Assembly (NCBI RefSeq): GCF_008801575.1
Contig: NZ_VZPL01000007.1
Coordinates: 62,001-126,000, forward strand
Length of the DNA: 64,000 nt
Direction: 5' to 3'
Source of the DNA: Xanthomonas cissicola
Lineage (GTDB): Bacteria > Pseudomonadota > Gammaproteobacteria > Xanthomonadales > Xanthomonadaceae
Of this stretch, positions 9,652-18,027 are shown piece after piece (positions within the stretch are counted from its first letter, which is position 1; each line of letters starts with the position of its first letter). The notes under the pieces are model-generated. The model did no database searches and was not told the origin of the DNA. It saw nothing but the letters and a program-made list of their open reading frames with translations. The translations under genes were made by a program, and so were the position numbers.

Positions 9652-11787
9652 ATGAGTGAAGTCGCCCCTCCGGCCGCGCCGTCGGCGCCCGTTCCCACCC
9701 AGCGCAGCCTGACCGACCCGATCAAGGCCAGCATCCGCGACGCCTACGCCAAGCTGCAGGCCAATACGCCGGGCTTTGCCACGCGGCGCGCACAAAGCCA
9801 GATGATCGGCCTGGTCTCGCGTGCACTGGCCACCTCTGGCGGCATCGGCATCGCCGAGGCGCCCACCGGCGTGGGCAAGAGCCTGGGCTATCTCACCGCC
9901 GGCGTGCCGATCGCGTTGGCCACCAAGAAAAAACTGGTCATCAGCACCGGCACCGTTGCGCTGCAATCGCAGCTGGTGGAACGCGACATCCCGGCCTTCC
10001 TCAAGGCCACCGGGCTGGATGCCACCGTGGCGTTGGCCAAGGGCCGCACGCGCTACCTGTGCACCCGCAATGCCGCCGAGCTGGAAGGCGACACCAGTCA
10101 GAACGCCATGTTCGAAGACGAGCAGGCGCTCTACGACCGCCCGCTCAGCCCGGTCGATGCGGATCTGGCCAAACGGTTGGCCAAGGCCTACGCCGCCCGC
10201 ACCTGGAATGGCGATCTGGACGATGCGCCAGAACAGATCTCCGTGCCGCTGCGCATGCGCATCACCACGCCGGCGTCCGGCTGTGCGGGGCGCCGCTGCA
10301 GCTACGCAGCGCAATGTCCGGTGCTCAGGGCACGCACCGATGTGCGCGAAGCGCAGATCGTGGTCACCAACCATGCCTTGCTGTTGTCGTCGCTGTCGCT
10401 GGGCGATGCCGAAAACGGCCAGCCACTCATCGCCCCGCCAGCGGACATGCTGCTGGTACTCGACGAAGGCCACCACATCGCCGGCGTAGCGATCGATCAG
10501 GGCGCAGCCAACCTGCCGCTGGACGACATGGCCAGGCGCACCGGGCGCATGCAGATCCTCATCGCGGCCGCTTATCGCGCAGTGGACAAGGACAAGCTGG
10601 GCAACTTGCTGCCCAACGAAGCCATCGAGGTGGCTGCGCGCGTGTCCAAACTGCTCAAGGCCTTCCACGCCGAGGTCGAACGCGTGTGGAAGCCGGAGCC
10701 CGGCGAGCGCGATCCGCTGTGGCGCGCGGCCAATGGCAAGTTGCCGCCGCAATGGGGCCCGGCCATCGAAGAGCTCGGCGAAGAAACCCGCGCGCTGTTC
10801 AACTGGGTGCATGCCGCACACAGCGCCATTGCCAAGGGAAAACAGGACGATTCCGCGCGCGAACGGCTGCAGCGCAGCCTCGGCCTGGCGCTGGAAATGG
10901 CCGAGCAACAACACAATCTGTGGAGCGGGTGGCGCCGCGAGGACAAGGAAGGTCAGCCGCCGATGGCGCGCTGGATCACCCTCTCGCGCGATGGCGACCT
11001 GATCTGCCATTGCTCGCCGGTGTCGGCCGCGCAGGTGCTGCGCACGATGATCTGGAACGAGGTGGATTCGGTGGTGATGACCTCGGCCACGCTGACCGGT
11101 GGCGGCGATTTCCAATCCTTCGCCATCGACAACGGCTTGCCCGATCACGCCGAAATGGCATCGCTGGCCTCGCCGTTCGACCTACCCAACCAGGCCGAAT
11201 TGATCGTCCCCAATTTTCCGGTGACTCCCGATGACCGTGAAGGCCATCCCAAGGAAGTGGCCAAGTATCTCGTACGCGAACTGGATTGGAACGCCAAGGG
11301 CAGCATCGTGCTGTTCACTTCGCGCTGGAAGATGGAAAAGGTGGCCGACCTGATGCCGCTGGCGCAGCGCAACCGCGTGCTGGTGCAGGGCGAGGGCAAC
11401 AAGTCGCAACTGATCACCGAACATCTGCGCCGCATCGGCGCTGGCGAAGGCTCGGTGTTGTTCGGCCTCAATTCCTTCGGCGAAGGATTGGACCTGCCCG
11501 GCGAAGCCTGCACCACCGTGGTCATCACCCAGGTGCCGTTCGCCGTGCCCACCGATCCGCAAACCTCCACCTTGAGCGAATGGCTGGAAAGCCGCGGCCA
11601 TAACGCCTTCAACCTGATCGCCATCCCGCATGCGTTGCGCACGCTCACCCAATTCGCCGGCCGCCTGATCCGCAGCTCCAGCGACCACGGCCGCGTGATC
11701 ATTCTCGACTCGCGCCTGCTCACCCGTCGCTACGGCAAACGCATCATCGATGCCTTGCCGCCGTTCAAGCGGGTGATCGGGCGTTGA
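9652..11787 (+). CDS. dinG: DinG-family ATP-dependent DNA helicase with Fe-S motif
   Basis: 711 residues. Superfamily 2 XPD/DinG-like helicase: Walker A APTGVGKS at about residue 70, DEGHH as the DEAH box at about 270, SATL motif III-like and the Q-x2-GRLIR motif VI region near the C-terminus (FAGRLIRSSSDHGR). Four cysteines (RYLC near 137; SGC, RRC and QC at 209-222) lie where XPD-type helicases bind a 4Fe-4S cluster. The role is unwinding of 5'-overhang, R-loop or fork structures in DNA repair (family knowledge). The ATG at 9652 precedes the helicase core; the longer upstream extension has no protein-like composition. DinG rather than YoaA is chosen on length. Confidence 0.9.
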   Translation: MSEVAPPAAPSAPVPTQRSLTDPIKASIRDAYAKLQANTPGFATRRAQSQMIGLVSRALATSGGIGIAEAPTGVGKSLGYLTAGVPIALATKKKLVISTGTVALQSQLVERDIPAFLKATGLDATVALAKGRTRYLCTRNAAELEGDTSQNAMFEDEQALYDRPLSPVDADLAKRLAKAYAARTWNGDLDDAPEQISVPLRMRITTPASGCAGRRCSYAAQCPVLRARTDVREAQIVVTNHALLLSSLSLGDAENGQPLIAPPADMLLVLDEGHHIAGVAIDQGAANLPLDDMARRTGRMQILIAAAYRAVDKDKLGNLLPNEAIEVAARVSKLLKAFHAEVERVWKPEPGERDPLWRAANGKLPPQWGPAIEELGEETRALFNWVHAAHSAIAKGKQDDSARERLQRSLGLALEMAEQQHNLWSGWRREDKEGQPPMARWITLSRDGDLICHCSPVSAAQVLRTMIWNEVDSVVMTSATLTGGGDFQSFAIDNGLPDHAEMASLASPFDLPNQAELIVPNFPVTPDDREGHPKEVAKYLVRELDWNAKGSIVLFTSRWKMEKVADLMPLAQRNRVLVQGEGNKSQLITEHLRRIGAGEGSVLFGLNSFGEGLDLPGEACTTVVITQVPFAVPTDPQTSTLSEWLESRGHNAFNLIAIPHALRTLTQFAGRLIRSSSDHGRVIILDSRLLTRRYGKRIIDALPPFKRVIGR

Positions 11788-12186
11788 AGATCGCCTGGCG
11801 ATGCCGATACGGATGTAGCGCGCCGTTTTGGGTGTTGCACGATGCAAGCCGGTGCCGCGTTGTGCAGCTACACGGGGAGATGGCCAGTCGCACCGCATCG
11901 GCATACGCGCGATGCGCAATAGGCCACTCGCACCATCCACACTGCGAACGACCCTTGCAGCGCAACATTGGCTGCGCGCGATTGGAATCCAGGTCGCGCA
12001 AAAAACGCAATGACGCACATAGCGCTCAGTAATGCGGTTATTTGCTATGCGCCGCTCGCGGGTTTGGCGATGCATATCACGCAACGCGGTCATCATCATG
12101 TTCCCCTATCGAAGCGATCATAACTAACGACTTCTCACGTTTCGGCCTGCTGGCGATGATTCAGCCTCCTCAAACGAGCCGACGCC
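11788..12186. other. Intergenic region upstream of the catalase
   Basis: About 400 bases holding the presumed promoter of katB. No open frame of normal composition. AT-richer stretches lie at 12010-12050 and 12100-12140. An OxyR site would be expected here but no convincing ATAG-spaced pattern could be assigned by eye. Confidence 0.5.
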
Positions 12187-13710
12187 ATGCGCCCTGGACA
12201 CCTCATGGTGCTAGCCCTGCTAGCCCCGACGTTGATCGCTCCGCCGGTCTTCGCCCAATCCGTTCTGACCCGCGACAATGGCGCCAAGGTCGGCGATAAC
12301 CAGAATTCGCAGACAGCCGGTGCCACCGGCCCGACGCTGCTGCAGGACGTGCAGCTGATACAGAAGCTGCAGCGTTTCGATCGCGAGCGCATTCCCGAGC
12401 GCGTAGTGCATGCACGCGGCACTGGCGTCAAAGGTGAGTTCACCGCCACTGCCGATCTCTCCAATCTGACCAAGGCCAAGGTATTCAGCGCCGGCGAAAA
12501 AACTCCGGTGTTCGTGCGTTTTTCGTCGGTGGTGCATGGCAACCACTCGCCGGAGACGCTGCGCGATCCGCATGGCTTCGCCACCAAGTTCTACACCAGC
12601 GAAGGCAACTGGGATCTGGTCGGCAACAACTTCCCCACGTTCTTCATTCGCGATGCGATCAAGTTCCCCGACATGGTGCATGCGTTCAAGCCGGATCCGC
12701 GCACCAATCTGGATGACGATTCGCGTCGCTTCGATTTCTTCTCGCACGTGCCCGAAGCCACGCGCACGCTGACCCTGCTGTATTCCAATGAAGGCACGCC
12801 TGCTGGCTACCGCTTCATGGACGGGAATGGCGTACATGCCTACAAGCTGGTCAACGCGCAGGGCGAAGTGCACTACGTCAAGTTCCACTGGAAGACGCTG
12901 CAGGGCATCAAGAACCTCGATCCCAAGCAGGTCGCTGCGGTGCAGGCCAAGGACTACAGCCACCTGACCAACGATCTGGTCGGTGCGATCAAGAAGGGCG
13001 ATTACCCGAAATGGGATTTGTACGTGCAGGTGCTCAAGCCGGAGGACCTGGCCAAGTTCGATTTCGACCCGCTCGACGCCACCAAGATCTGGCCGGACGT
13101 GCCGGAGCAGAAGGTCGGCCAGATGGTGTTGAACAAGAACGTCGACAACTTCTTCCAGGAAACCGAGCAGGTGGCCTTGGCGCCGGCCAATCTGGTGCCG
13201 GGTATCGAGCCGTCTGAAGACCGTCTGTTGCAGGGCCGTATTTTCTCGTACGCCGATACGCAGCTGTATCGCATCGGTGCCAATGGGCTGAGCCTGCCGG
13301 TCAATCGCCCGCGTGTGGCGGTCAACAACGGCAACCAGGATGGGCAGGGCAACATCGGTCAGACCACCAGTGGCGTGAACTACGAGCCGAGCCGCCTGGA
13401 GCCGCGTCCGCAGGACACCGCTGCGCGCTACAGCGAGCTGCCGCTGTCGGGTACGACCCAGCAGGCCAAGATCACCCGCGAACAGAACTTCAAGCAGGCC
13501 GGCGAGTTGTATCGTTCCTACAGCAAGAAGGACCGTGCCGACCTGGTGCAGAGCTTCGGCGAGTCGCTGGCCGCCACCGATACCGAAAGCAAGCACCTGA
13601 TGCTGTCGTTCCTGTACAAGGCCGACCCCGAGTACGGCACCGGCGTCACCCGCGTGGCCAAGGGCGACCTGGCACGGGTCAAGCAGCTGGCCTCCAGCCT
13701 GCAGGACTGA
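12187..13710 (+). CDS. katB: Exported monofunctional heme catalase
   Basis: Converts hydrogen peroxide to water and oxygen. 507 residues with an N-terminal signal peptide (VLALLAPTLIAPPVFAQS), so periplasmic. Distal histidine in RVVHARGTGVKGEF, distal asparagine in LVGNNFPTFFIRD, and the proximal tyrosine in RIFSYADTQLYR. These features and the small-subunit length match clade 3 catalases such as KatB of Pseudomonas and Xanthomonas. An ankyrin-repeat gene follows, as in the katB-ankB unit of P. aeruginosa, with a strong terminator between them. Peroxide induction through OxyR is likely from family knowledge but not shown here. Confidence 0.95.
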   Translation: MRPGHLMVLALLAPTLIAPPVFAQSVLTRDNGAKVGDNQNSQTAGATGPTLLQDVQLIQKLQRFDRERIPERVVHARGTGVKGEFTATADLSNLTKAKVFSAGEKTPVFVRFSSVVHGNHSPETLRDPHGFATKFYTSEGNWDLVGNNFPTFFIRDAIKFPDMVHAFKPDPRTNLDDDSRRFDFFSHVPEATRTLTLLYSNEGTPAGYRFMDGNGVHAYKLVNAQGEVHYVKFHWKTLQGIKNLDPKQVAAVQAKDYSHLTNDLVGAIKKGDYPKWDLYVQVLKPEDLAKFDFDPLDATKIWPDVPEQKVGQMVLNKNVDNFFQETEQVALAPANLVPGIEPSEDRLLQGRIFSYADTQLYRIGANGLSLPVNRPRVAVNNGNQDGQGNIGQTTSGVNYEPSRLEPRPQDTAARYSELPLSGTTQQAKITREQNFKQAGELYRSYSKKDRADLVQSFGESLAATDTESKHLMLSFLYKADPEYGTGVTRVAKGDLARVKQLASSLQD

Positions 13711-13718
13711 TCCGCCCC

Positions 13719-13755
13719 GACGACATCGCGGCTGCGCCGCGATGTCGTCTTTTTT
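13719..13755 (+). terminator. Strong intrinsic terminator between katB and ankB
   Basis: GACGACATCGCGGC / GCCGCGATGTCGTC form a perfect 14-bp stem with a 3-nt loop followed by six T. It sits between katB and the ankyrin gene, whose start is 12 bases downstream, so it would either attenuate ankB or force it to depend on read-through. Confidence 0.92.
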
Positions 13756-13767
13756 CGGGAGATCCCT

Positions 13768-14349
13768 ATGCGCACCCTGTTGTTTCTGATGCTTGGCAGC
13801 GTGTCTGCGATTGCCAACGCTGCGTCACCTGCATCCGCATCCGCATCCGCTGCCAGCGCGACGGCCACCGCCACGCCTGAGCAGATCAAGCTGCAGCTGC
13901 GCGAGTATTTCTTCGACGCCGCGCGCGAGGGCCGCCAGGACATGCTGGCCGAGTTCATTCGCTCGCATTACGACCTCAATACCCGCGACGAGAAGGGCTA
14001 TACCGCCTTGATCCTGGCCGCGTACCACGGCCAGCGGCCAGCGGTGGAGCAGTTGCTGAGCGCCGGCGCCGACCCCTGCGCGCAGGACAAGCGCGGCAAC
14101 ACCGCACTGATGGGCGCCATCTTCAAGGGCGAGCTGGGGATCGCCAAGCGCTTGATGCAGGCCGATTGCGCGCCGGACCAGCGCAACAACGCCGGCCAGA
14201 CCGCTGCGATGTATGCGGCATTGTTCCAACGCACCGACGTGCTCAAGGACCTCGCCGCCAAGGGAGCGGACCTCAGCCTCAAGGACGGGCAGGGCAACGA
14301 TGTGACCAAGCTGCAGCGCGGCGAATTCGCCACCACGCCGGCGCGCTGA
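13768..14349 (+). CDS. ankB: Exported ankyrin-repeat protein partner of catalase
   Basis: 193 residues. A signal peptide (TLLFLMLGSVSAIANA) is followed by a low-complexity Ala/Ser/Thr linker (residues 20-38, an SASASAS run) and four ankyrin units from about residue 45 to 180: AAREGRQDMLAEFI, GYTALILAAYHGQ, GNTALMGAIFKG and GQTAAMYAALFQR. In P. aeruginosa the ankyrin protein AnkB, encoded after katB, is needed for full catalase activity and is thought to sit in the periplasm (established for that system); the same job is inferred here. The start lies only 12 bases after the terminator T-run, within GGGAGATCCCT, a usable ribosome site. Confidence 0.88.
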   Translation: MRTLLFLMLGSVSAIANAASPASASASAASATATATPEQIKLQLREYFFDAAREGRQDMLAEFIRSHYDLNTRDEKGYTALILAAYHGQRPAVEQLLSAGADPCAQDKRGNTALMGAIFKGELGIAKRLMQADCAPDQRNNAGQTAAMYAALFQRTDVLKDLAAKGADLSLKDGQGNDVTKLQRGEFATTPAR

Positions 14350-14921
14350 GCGCGCCAGTCTTGCCTGCCAGGCCTGCTGCCCACAGCGTGTCGTATCGGC
14401 CGCGATGCGCCTATGTGGTTGCGCTTTACCTGCTAGAAGCAGCGGGCGGCTGCTCGTAGCCAACGGCTGCTGTGCGGCAGGTAGTAGGCACGCGCGCTCG
14501 TCGCAACGCGTCTCGGCTCTGGCGAAGCACGCCACGGCTGGGGGTGCATGACGCGCCGCCTATCTGGTCGCTGCGCATCCTCCAGCTCTTGCTGCACCTG
14601 CCACGTCGACGCCGTCGAGGGGCATCGCCGCATCCATCGCAGCACTCCGAGCCACTGTCTGGTAGCGCCAAACCGCTCCTGGCAGCGCCGTCGGTTTTCC
14701 GCCACGGCCGCGCTGGATCTCTGACGGTGGCGGTGATTTTTTCGCCATTTCGTCAGGATTTTTCTGACGCGCAAACCCTTGTGCGCCAAGGCTTTGACAG
14801 AAAACTGAGTGCTTGCTGACTTGCTTTGAATCGCCTGGGAAAAACCGCACAAAACAGTTCAAGAAAGCGCCGGGAACGCCGATGCTGCAGCTATCGCATC
14901 GCACCTTGGAACCCCCGGACC
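14350..14921. other. Intergenic region, no gene seen
   Basis: Over 570 bases between ankB and the small membrane protein. Open frames here have Arg/Ala/Ser-rich shadow composition. The last 150 bases are AT-richer (TTTTTTCGCCATTTCGTCAGG) and may hold the promoter of the next gene. Confidence 0.55.
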
Positions 14922-15146
14922 ATGAAGCTCGATCCCTCCATCCCTTTCCTGATGTCGCTGCTGGCCATGGTGCTGTGCACTGCCACCGCCGTCGTTGCGC
15001 TGGTGTTCGGCCAGGTACACGTGCTGGCCAAGTCGTGGAGCTTCTACACGGTCATGGGCACGGCCCTGATCACGCTGATTGCCTCCTACCATGCGCTGGG
15101 CAAGCCGCTGAGCGCCGAAGAGCGTGTCGGTGTCCGTAACCCGTAA
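14922..15146 (+). CDS. Small two-helix membrane protein, unknown function
   Basis: 74 residues: MKLDPSIPFLMSLLAMVL starts a first helix (8-35), then a second (VMGTALITLIASYHALG, 44-60) and a short charged tail. No recognised family. The start is the ATG just before the hydrophobic stretch; the open frame continues upstream but with shadow composition. It stands alone, with no gene close enough to form an operon. Confidence 0.55.
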   Translation: MKLDPSIPFLMSLLAMVLCTATAVVALVFGQVHVLAKSWSFYTVMGTALITLIASYHALGKPLSAEERVGVRNP

Positions 15147-15597
15147 ATTTCGCTTCCGTCCGGACGCAGCAGTGATTGCGGCACTGGACCGAGAAAGCTC
15201 CGCTCGTCACTGACGATGCAACGCGTTCGCTCCGCAGAGCGAACGCATACAGGCACCGCGTATCCTGCGGCGATGCCTCCGCTCCCGCCGGTCCTCGGCG
15301 AGCGAGGGAAAACCACAACAGTGCCAATGTCGGTGTTCATCGCTTCCGACGGTCGAACGTAGCCGTGATGCTGGCCGCCCATGCAGCACCAGCGGCATTT
15401 GCATTTGCGTCTAACGGTCGGGTTCGACCAACCGGTCCTCCTAGATCATCCGGCACGCGAACAAGCGACCTTGCAGCCAGGCTGAAGCGCAGGTGTTCCC
15501 GCATCCCATGCCGCACTGCCGCAGATTCATCGGGGCCCGTGTAAGCTGTTGATCCTGCTTCGCATTCCCATGGCCGCTTGCTGCGGCTACCTCGTCG
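15147..15597. other. Intergenic region upstream of dusA
   Basis: 450 bases without a credible gene. It contains the perfect hairpin listed separately and presumably the dusA promoter near its right end. Confidence 0.5.
15223..15246. repeat. Perfect 10-bp hairpin with CGCA loop
   Basis: GCGTTCGCTC-CGCA-GAGCGAACGC lies 76 bases after the small membrane protein gene. No T-tract follows (ATACAGG), so it is either a weak terminator, an RNA-stability element or a dispersed repeat. Confidence 0.5.
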
Positions 15598-16602
15598 ATG
15601 ACCGCTTCCACCGATCGTTACGCCGCCTCCCTGCGCCTGTCCGTTGCCCCGATGATGGATTGGACCGACCGCCATTGCCGGGTCTTCCACCGCCTGTTGG
15701 CGCCGTCGGCACGCCTCTACACCGAGATGGTGCACGCCAACGCGGTGATCCACGGCGATCGCGCGCGCTTGATCGGCTTCGATGCGGTGGAACATCCGCT
15801 GGCGCTGCAACTGGGCGGCAGCGATCCTGCCTTGCTCGCGCAGGCGGCGGCAATCGCGCAGGAATGGGGCTTTGATGAGATCAATCTCAATTGCGGTTGC
15901 CCGTCCGACCGCGTGCAGGCCGGGCGTTTTGGCGCCTGCCTGATGCGTGAGCCGGCGCTGGTGGCCGAGTGCGTTACGGCTATGTGCGCGGCCACCCACT
16001 TGCCGATCACGGTCAAGTGCCGCCTGGGCGTGGACGACGATGACGACTACGCGCTGTTCGCCCGCTTTGTCGACCAGGTGGTCGCGGCCGGCGCCGCCAT
16101 GGTGGTGGTGCACGCCCGTAATGCCTGGCTCAAGGGCTTGTCGCCGAAGGAAAATCGCGAAGTGCCGCCGCTGCGGTACGACTGGGCCTATCGGCTCAAG
16201 CAGGAGCGGCCCGGTCTGCCGGTCGTGCTCAACGGCGGCATTGTGGCCGTTGAGCCGGCGATAGCGCATCTGCAGCACGCCGACGGCGTCATGCTCGGCC
16301 GCGCCGCCTACCACGATCCGTACGTCCTGCACTGTCTGGATGCAGCCCTGAACCAGCGGCCCGAGCAACCGCGTGAGTCCTTGCTGCGCGCCTATCAGCC
16401 GTATGTGGAATCACAGCTGGCACAGGGGTTGGGCTTGAAGCACATGACCCGGCACGTGCTGGGCCTGTTCCACGGCCAGCCTGGAGGCAGGGCGTTCCGG
16501 CAGGTCCTGAGCGAGGGCGCCCATCGTCCGGGCGCCGGCTGGGAATTGGTCGAGCAGGCATTGGAGCGCACCGATACGCGGTCCTGGCGAGTCGTTGCCT
16601 GA
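15598..16602 (+). CDS. dusA: tRNA-dihydrouridine(20/20a) synthase DusA
   Basis: FMN/NADPH enzyme that reduces uridines 20 and 20a in the tRNA D-loop. 334 residues, the family length. SVAPMMDWTDRHCR at the N-terminus is the Dus signature, the catalytic cysteine lies in NLNCGCPSDRVQAGRFGACLM (second half of the motif), and HARNAWLKGLSPKENR is diagnostic for the DusA subfamily. The TIM barrel ends with NGGI and a phosphate-binding LGRAAY. Phages and islands often integrate into dusA, but the gene is intact here. Confidence 0.96.
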   Translation: MTASTDRYAASLRLSVAPMMDWTDRHCRVFHRLLAPSARLYTEMVHANAVIHGDRARLIGFDAVEHPLALQLGGSDPALLAQAAAIAQEWGFDEINLNCGCPSDRVQAGRFGACLMREPALVAECVTAMCAATHLPITVKCRLGVDDDDDYALFARFVDQVVAAGAAMVVVHARNAWLKGLSPKENREVPPLRYDWAYRLKQERPGLPVVLNGGIVAVEPAIAHLQHADGVMLGRAAYHDPYVLHCLDAALNQRPEQPRESLLRAYQPYVESQLAQGLGLKHMTRHVLGLFHGQPGGRAFRQVLSEGAHRPGAGWELVEQALERTDTRSWRVVA

Positions 16603-16883
16603 CTTTGGCCCACCGCTTGCATTCCTGAACAGGCTGCCGGCATATCCGAGTATTTCCGGCCGCTTCTGCAGCAGGCGCGTCCGCAACAACGCGCGCTGGT
16701 CGTGCGCGCGGATCTGATCGGTATTCATTTCACTGAACGCCGTTAACGTGAAGCTAAAAAGTTCAGATCGGATTCACCCCGAAAAATCAAGAATTTGCCT
16801 CGATTCCGATGCTCGACCTTCAATTGTGCCTGGTCGATTTCACGAATTTTGAATGTTCCTGAACAACCCGCTAGGATCTGTTT

Positions 16884-17243
16884 GTGACCCAATCGCTCTG
16901 CCGCGCTCGCCAAGTCGCTCTGGTCGCCCTCTGGGTTGCCATGGCCGCGCCGTCGGCCTGGGGCCAGGGCTATCCGATGGTGCAGAGTGGGCGCGAGGCA
17001 TTGCCGCCCTCGGCGCGCGGCAATAGCCGCACACTGTCGGACACCATTCGGCATGTGCAACGGTCTACCGGTGGACAGATTCTGGGTGCCGAGCGTGTGC
17101 CGTTCGATGGCGGCAATCTCAATCGGGTCAAGTACATGAAAGACGGGCGCGTGCACACCGTGTATGAGCCGGAGCAGACGCAGGCCGCGCCTGCGCGCAA
17201 CTTGCCGCCCCCCGACGCGCCACCACGCGACGATAACCACTGA
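16884..17243 (+). CDS. Small exported protein upstream of phoP, unknown function
   Basis: 119 residues from a GTG start: signal peptide (VALVALWVAMAAPSAWGQ), then a conserved-looking core (TLSDTIRHVQRSTGGQILGAERV...VKYMKDGRVHTVYEPE) that resembles PepSY-like or small sensor-associated domains, and a Pro/Asp tail. It lies 71 bases before phoP in the same direction, a position where PhoQ-type systems often keep a periplasmic accessory. A link to PhoQ signalling is inferred from position only. No better family name can be given. Confidence 0.65.
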   Translation: MTQSLCRARQVALVALWVAMAAPSAWGQGYPMVQSGREALPPSARGNSRTLSDTIRHVQRSTGGQILGAERVPFDGGNLNRVKYMKDGRVHTVYEPEQTQAAPARNLPPPDAPPRDDNH

Positions 17244-17264
17244 ACGTAGATAGTTCTGCGTTCA
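17241..17264. promoter_or_regulatory. Dyad in the phoP leader
   Basis: TGAACG-N12-CGTTCA begins in the stop codon of the preceding gene and lies just before TCTTATAAAT, which resembles a -10 element, about 50 bases before the phoP start. It is a candidate autoregulatory site; no PhoP-box direct repeat was recognised. Confidence 0.3.
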
Positions 17265-17314
17265 GTCTTATAAATTCCCCGGCCACTGGCCGACAACGTA
17301 ACTAGGGAGAGTGC

Positions 17315-17998
17315 ATGCGTATCCTTTTGGTCGAAGACGAAGCTCCGCTGCGCGAAACCCTTGCGGCGCGTCTGAAGCGCGAAGGCTTTGCGGTCGACGC
17401 TGCACAGGACGGCGAAGAAGGCCTCTACATGGGCCGTGAAGTGCCATTCGATGTCGGTATCATCGACCTTGGCTTGCCCAAGATGTCGGGGATGGAGCTG
17501 ATCAAGGCCTTGCGCGATGAAGGCAAGAAGTTTCCGGTGCTGATCCTGACCGCGCGCTCGAGCTGGCAGGACAAGGTCGAGGGCCTCAAGCAGGGCGCCG
17601 ACGATTATCTGGTCAAGCCGTTCCACGTCGAAGAGTTGCTGGCGCGCGTCAATGCGCTGCTGCGGCGTGCTGCCGGCTGGAGCAAGCCCACGCTGGAATG
17701 CGGTCCGGTCGCGCTGGACCTGGCGGCGCAGACGGTGAGCGTCAACGGCGCCAACGTCGATCTGACCAGCTACGAGTACAAGGTGCTCGAATACCTGATG
17801 ATGCATGCCGGCGAACTGGTCTCCAAGGCCGATCTCACCGAGCACATCTACCAGCAGGACTTCGACCGCGATTCGAACGTGCTGGAAGTGTTCATCGGTC
17901 GCCTGCGCAAGAAGCTCGATCCTGATGGTGAACTCAAGCCGATCGAAACCGTGCGTGGCCGCGGTTATCGCTTCGCCATTCCGCGTACCGAAGGCTGA
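17315..17998 (+). CDS. phoP: OmpR/PhoB-family response regulator PhoP
   Basis: 227 residues. Receiver domain 1-115 with acid pocket ED (VEDEAP), phospho-acceptor aspartate in IIDLGLPKMSG, T in LTARS and K in LVKPF. C-terminal winged helix (LTSYEYKVLEYLM, DRDSNVLEVFIGRLRKKL, ETVRGRGYRF). Together with the kinase 29 bases downstream it forms a PhoP/PhoQ-like system, which in plant-pathogenic xanthomonads senses Mg2+/peptides and affects virulence (established for X. oryzae). Start preceded by AGGGAGAG. Confidence 0.92.
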   Translation: MRILLVEDEAPLRETLAARLKREGFAVDAAQDGEEGLYMGREVPFDVGIIDLGLPKMSGMELIKALRDEGKKFPVLILTARSSWQDKVEGLKQGADDYLVKPFHVEELLARVNALLRRAAGWSKPTLECGPVALDLAAQTVSVNGANVDLTSYEYKVLEYLMMHAGELVSKADLTEHIYQQDFDRDSNVLEVFIGRLRKKLDPDGELKPIETVRGRGYRFAIPRTEG

Positions 17999-18027
17999 GT
18001 CAGCGCGTCAACGAGCAGGAAGACCAA

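Noticed and set aside
12220-13596. Long minus-strand frame over katB
   Set aside because: It mirrors the catalase gene and shows no coherent domain.
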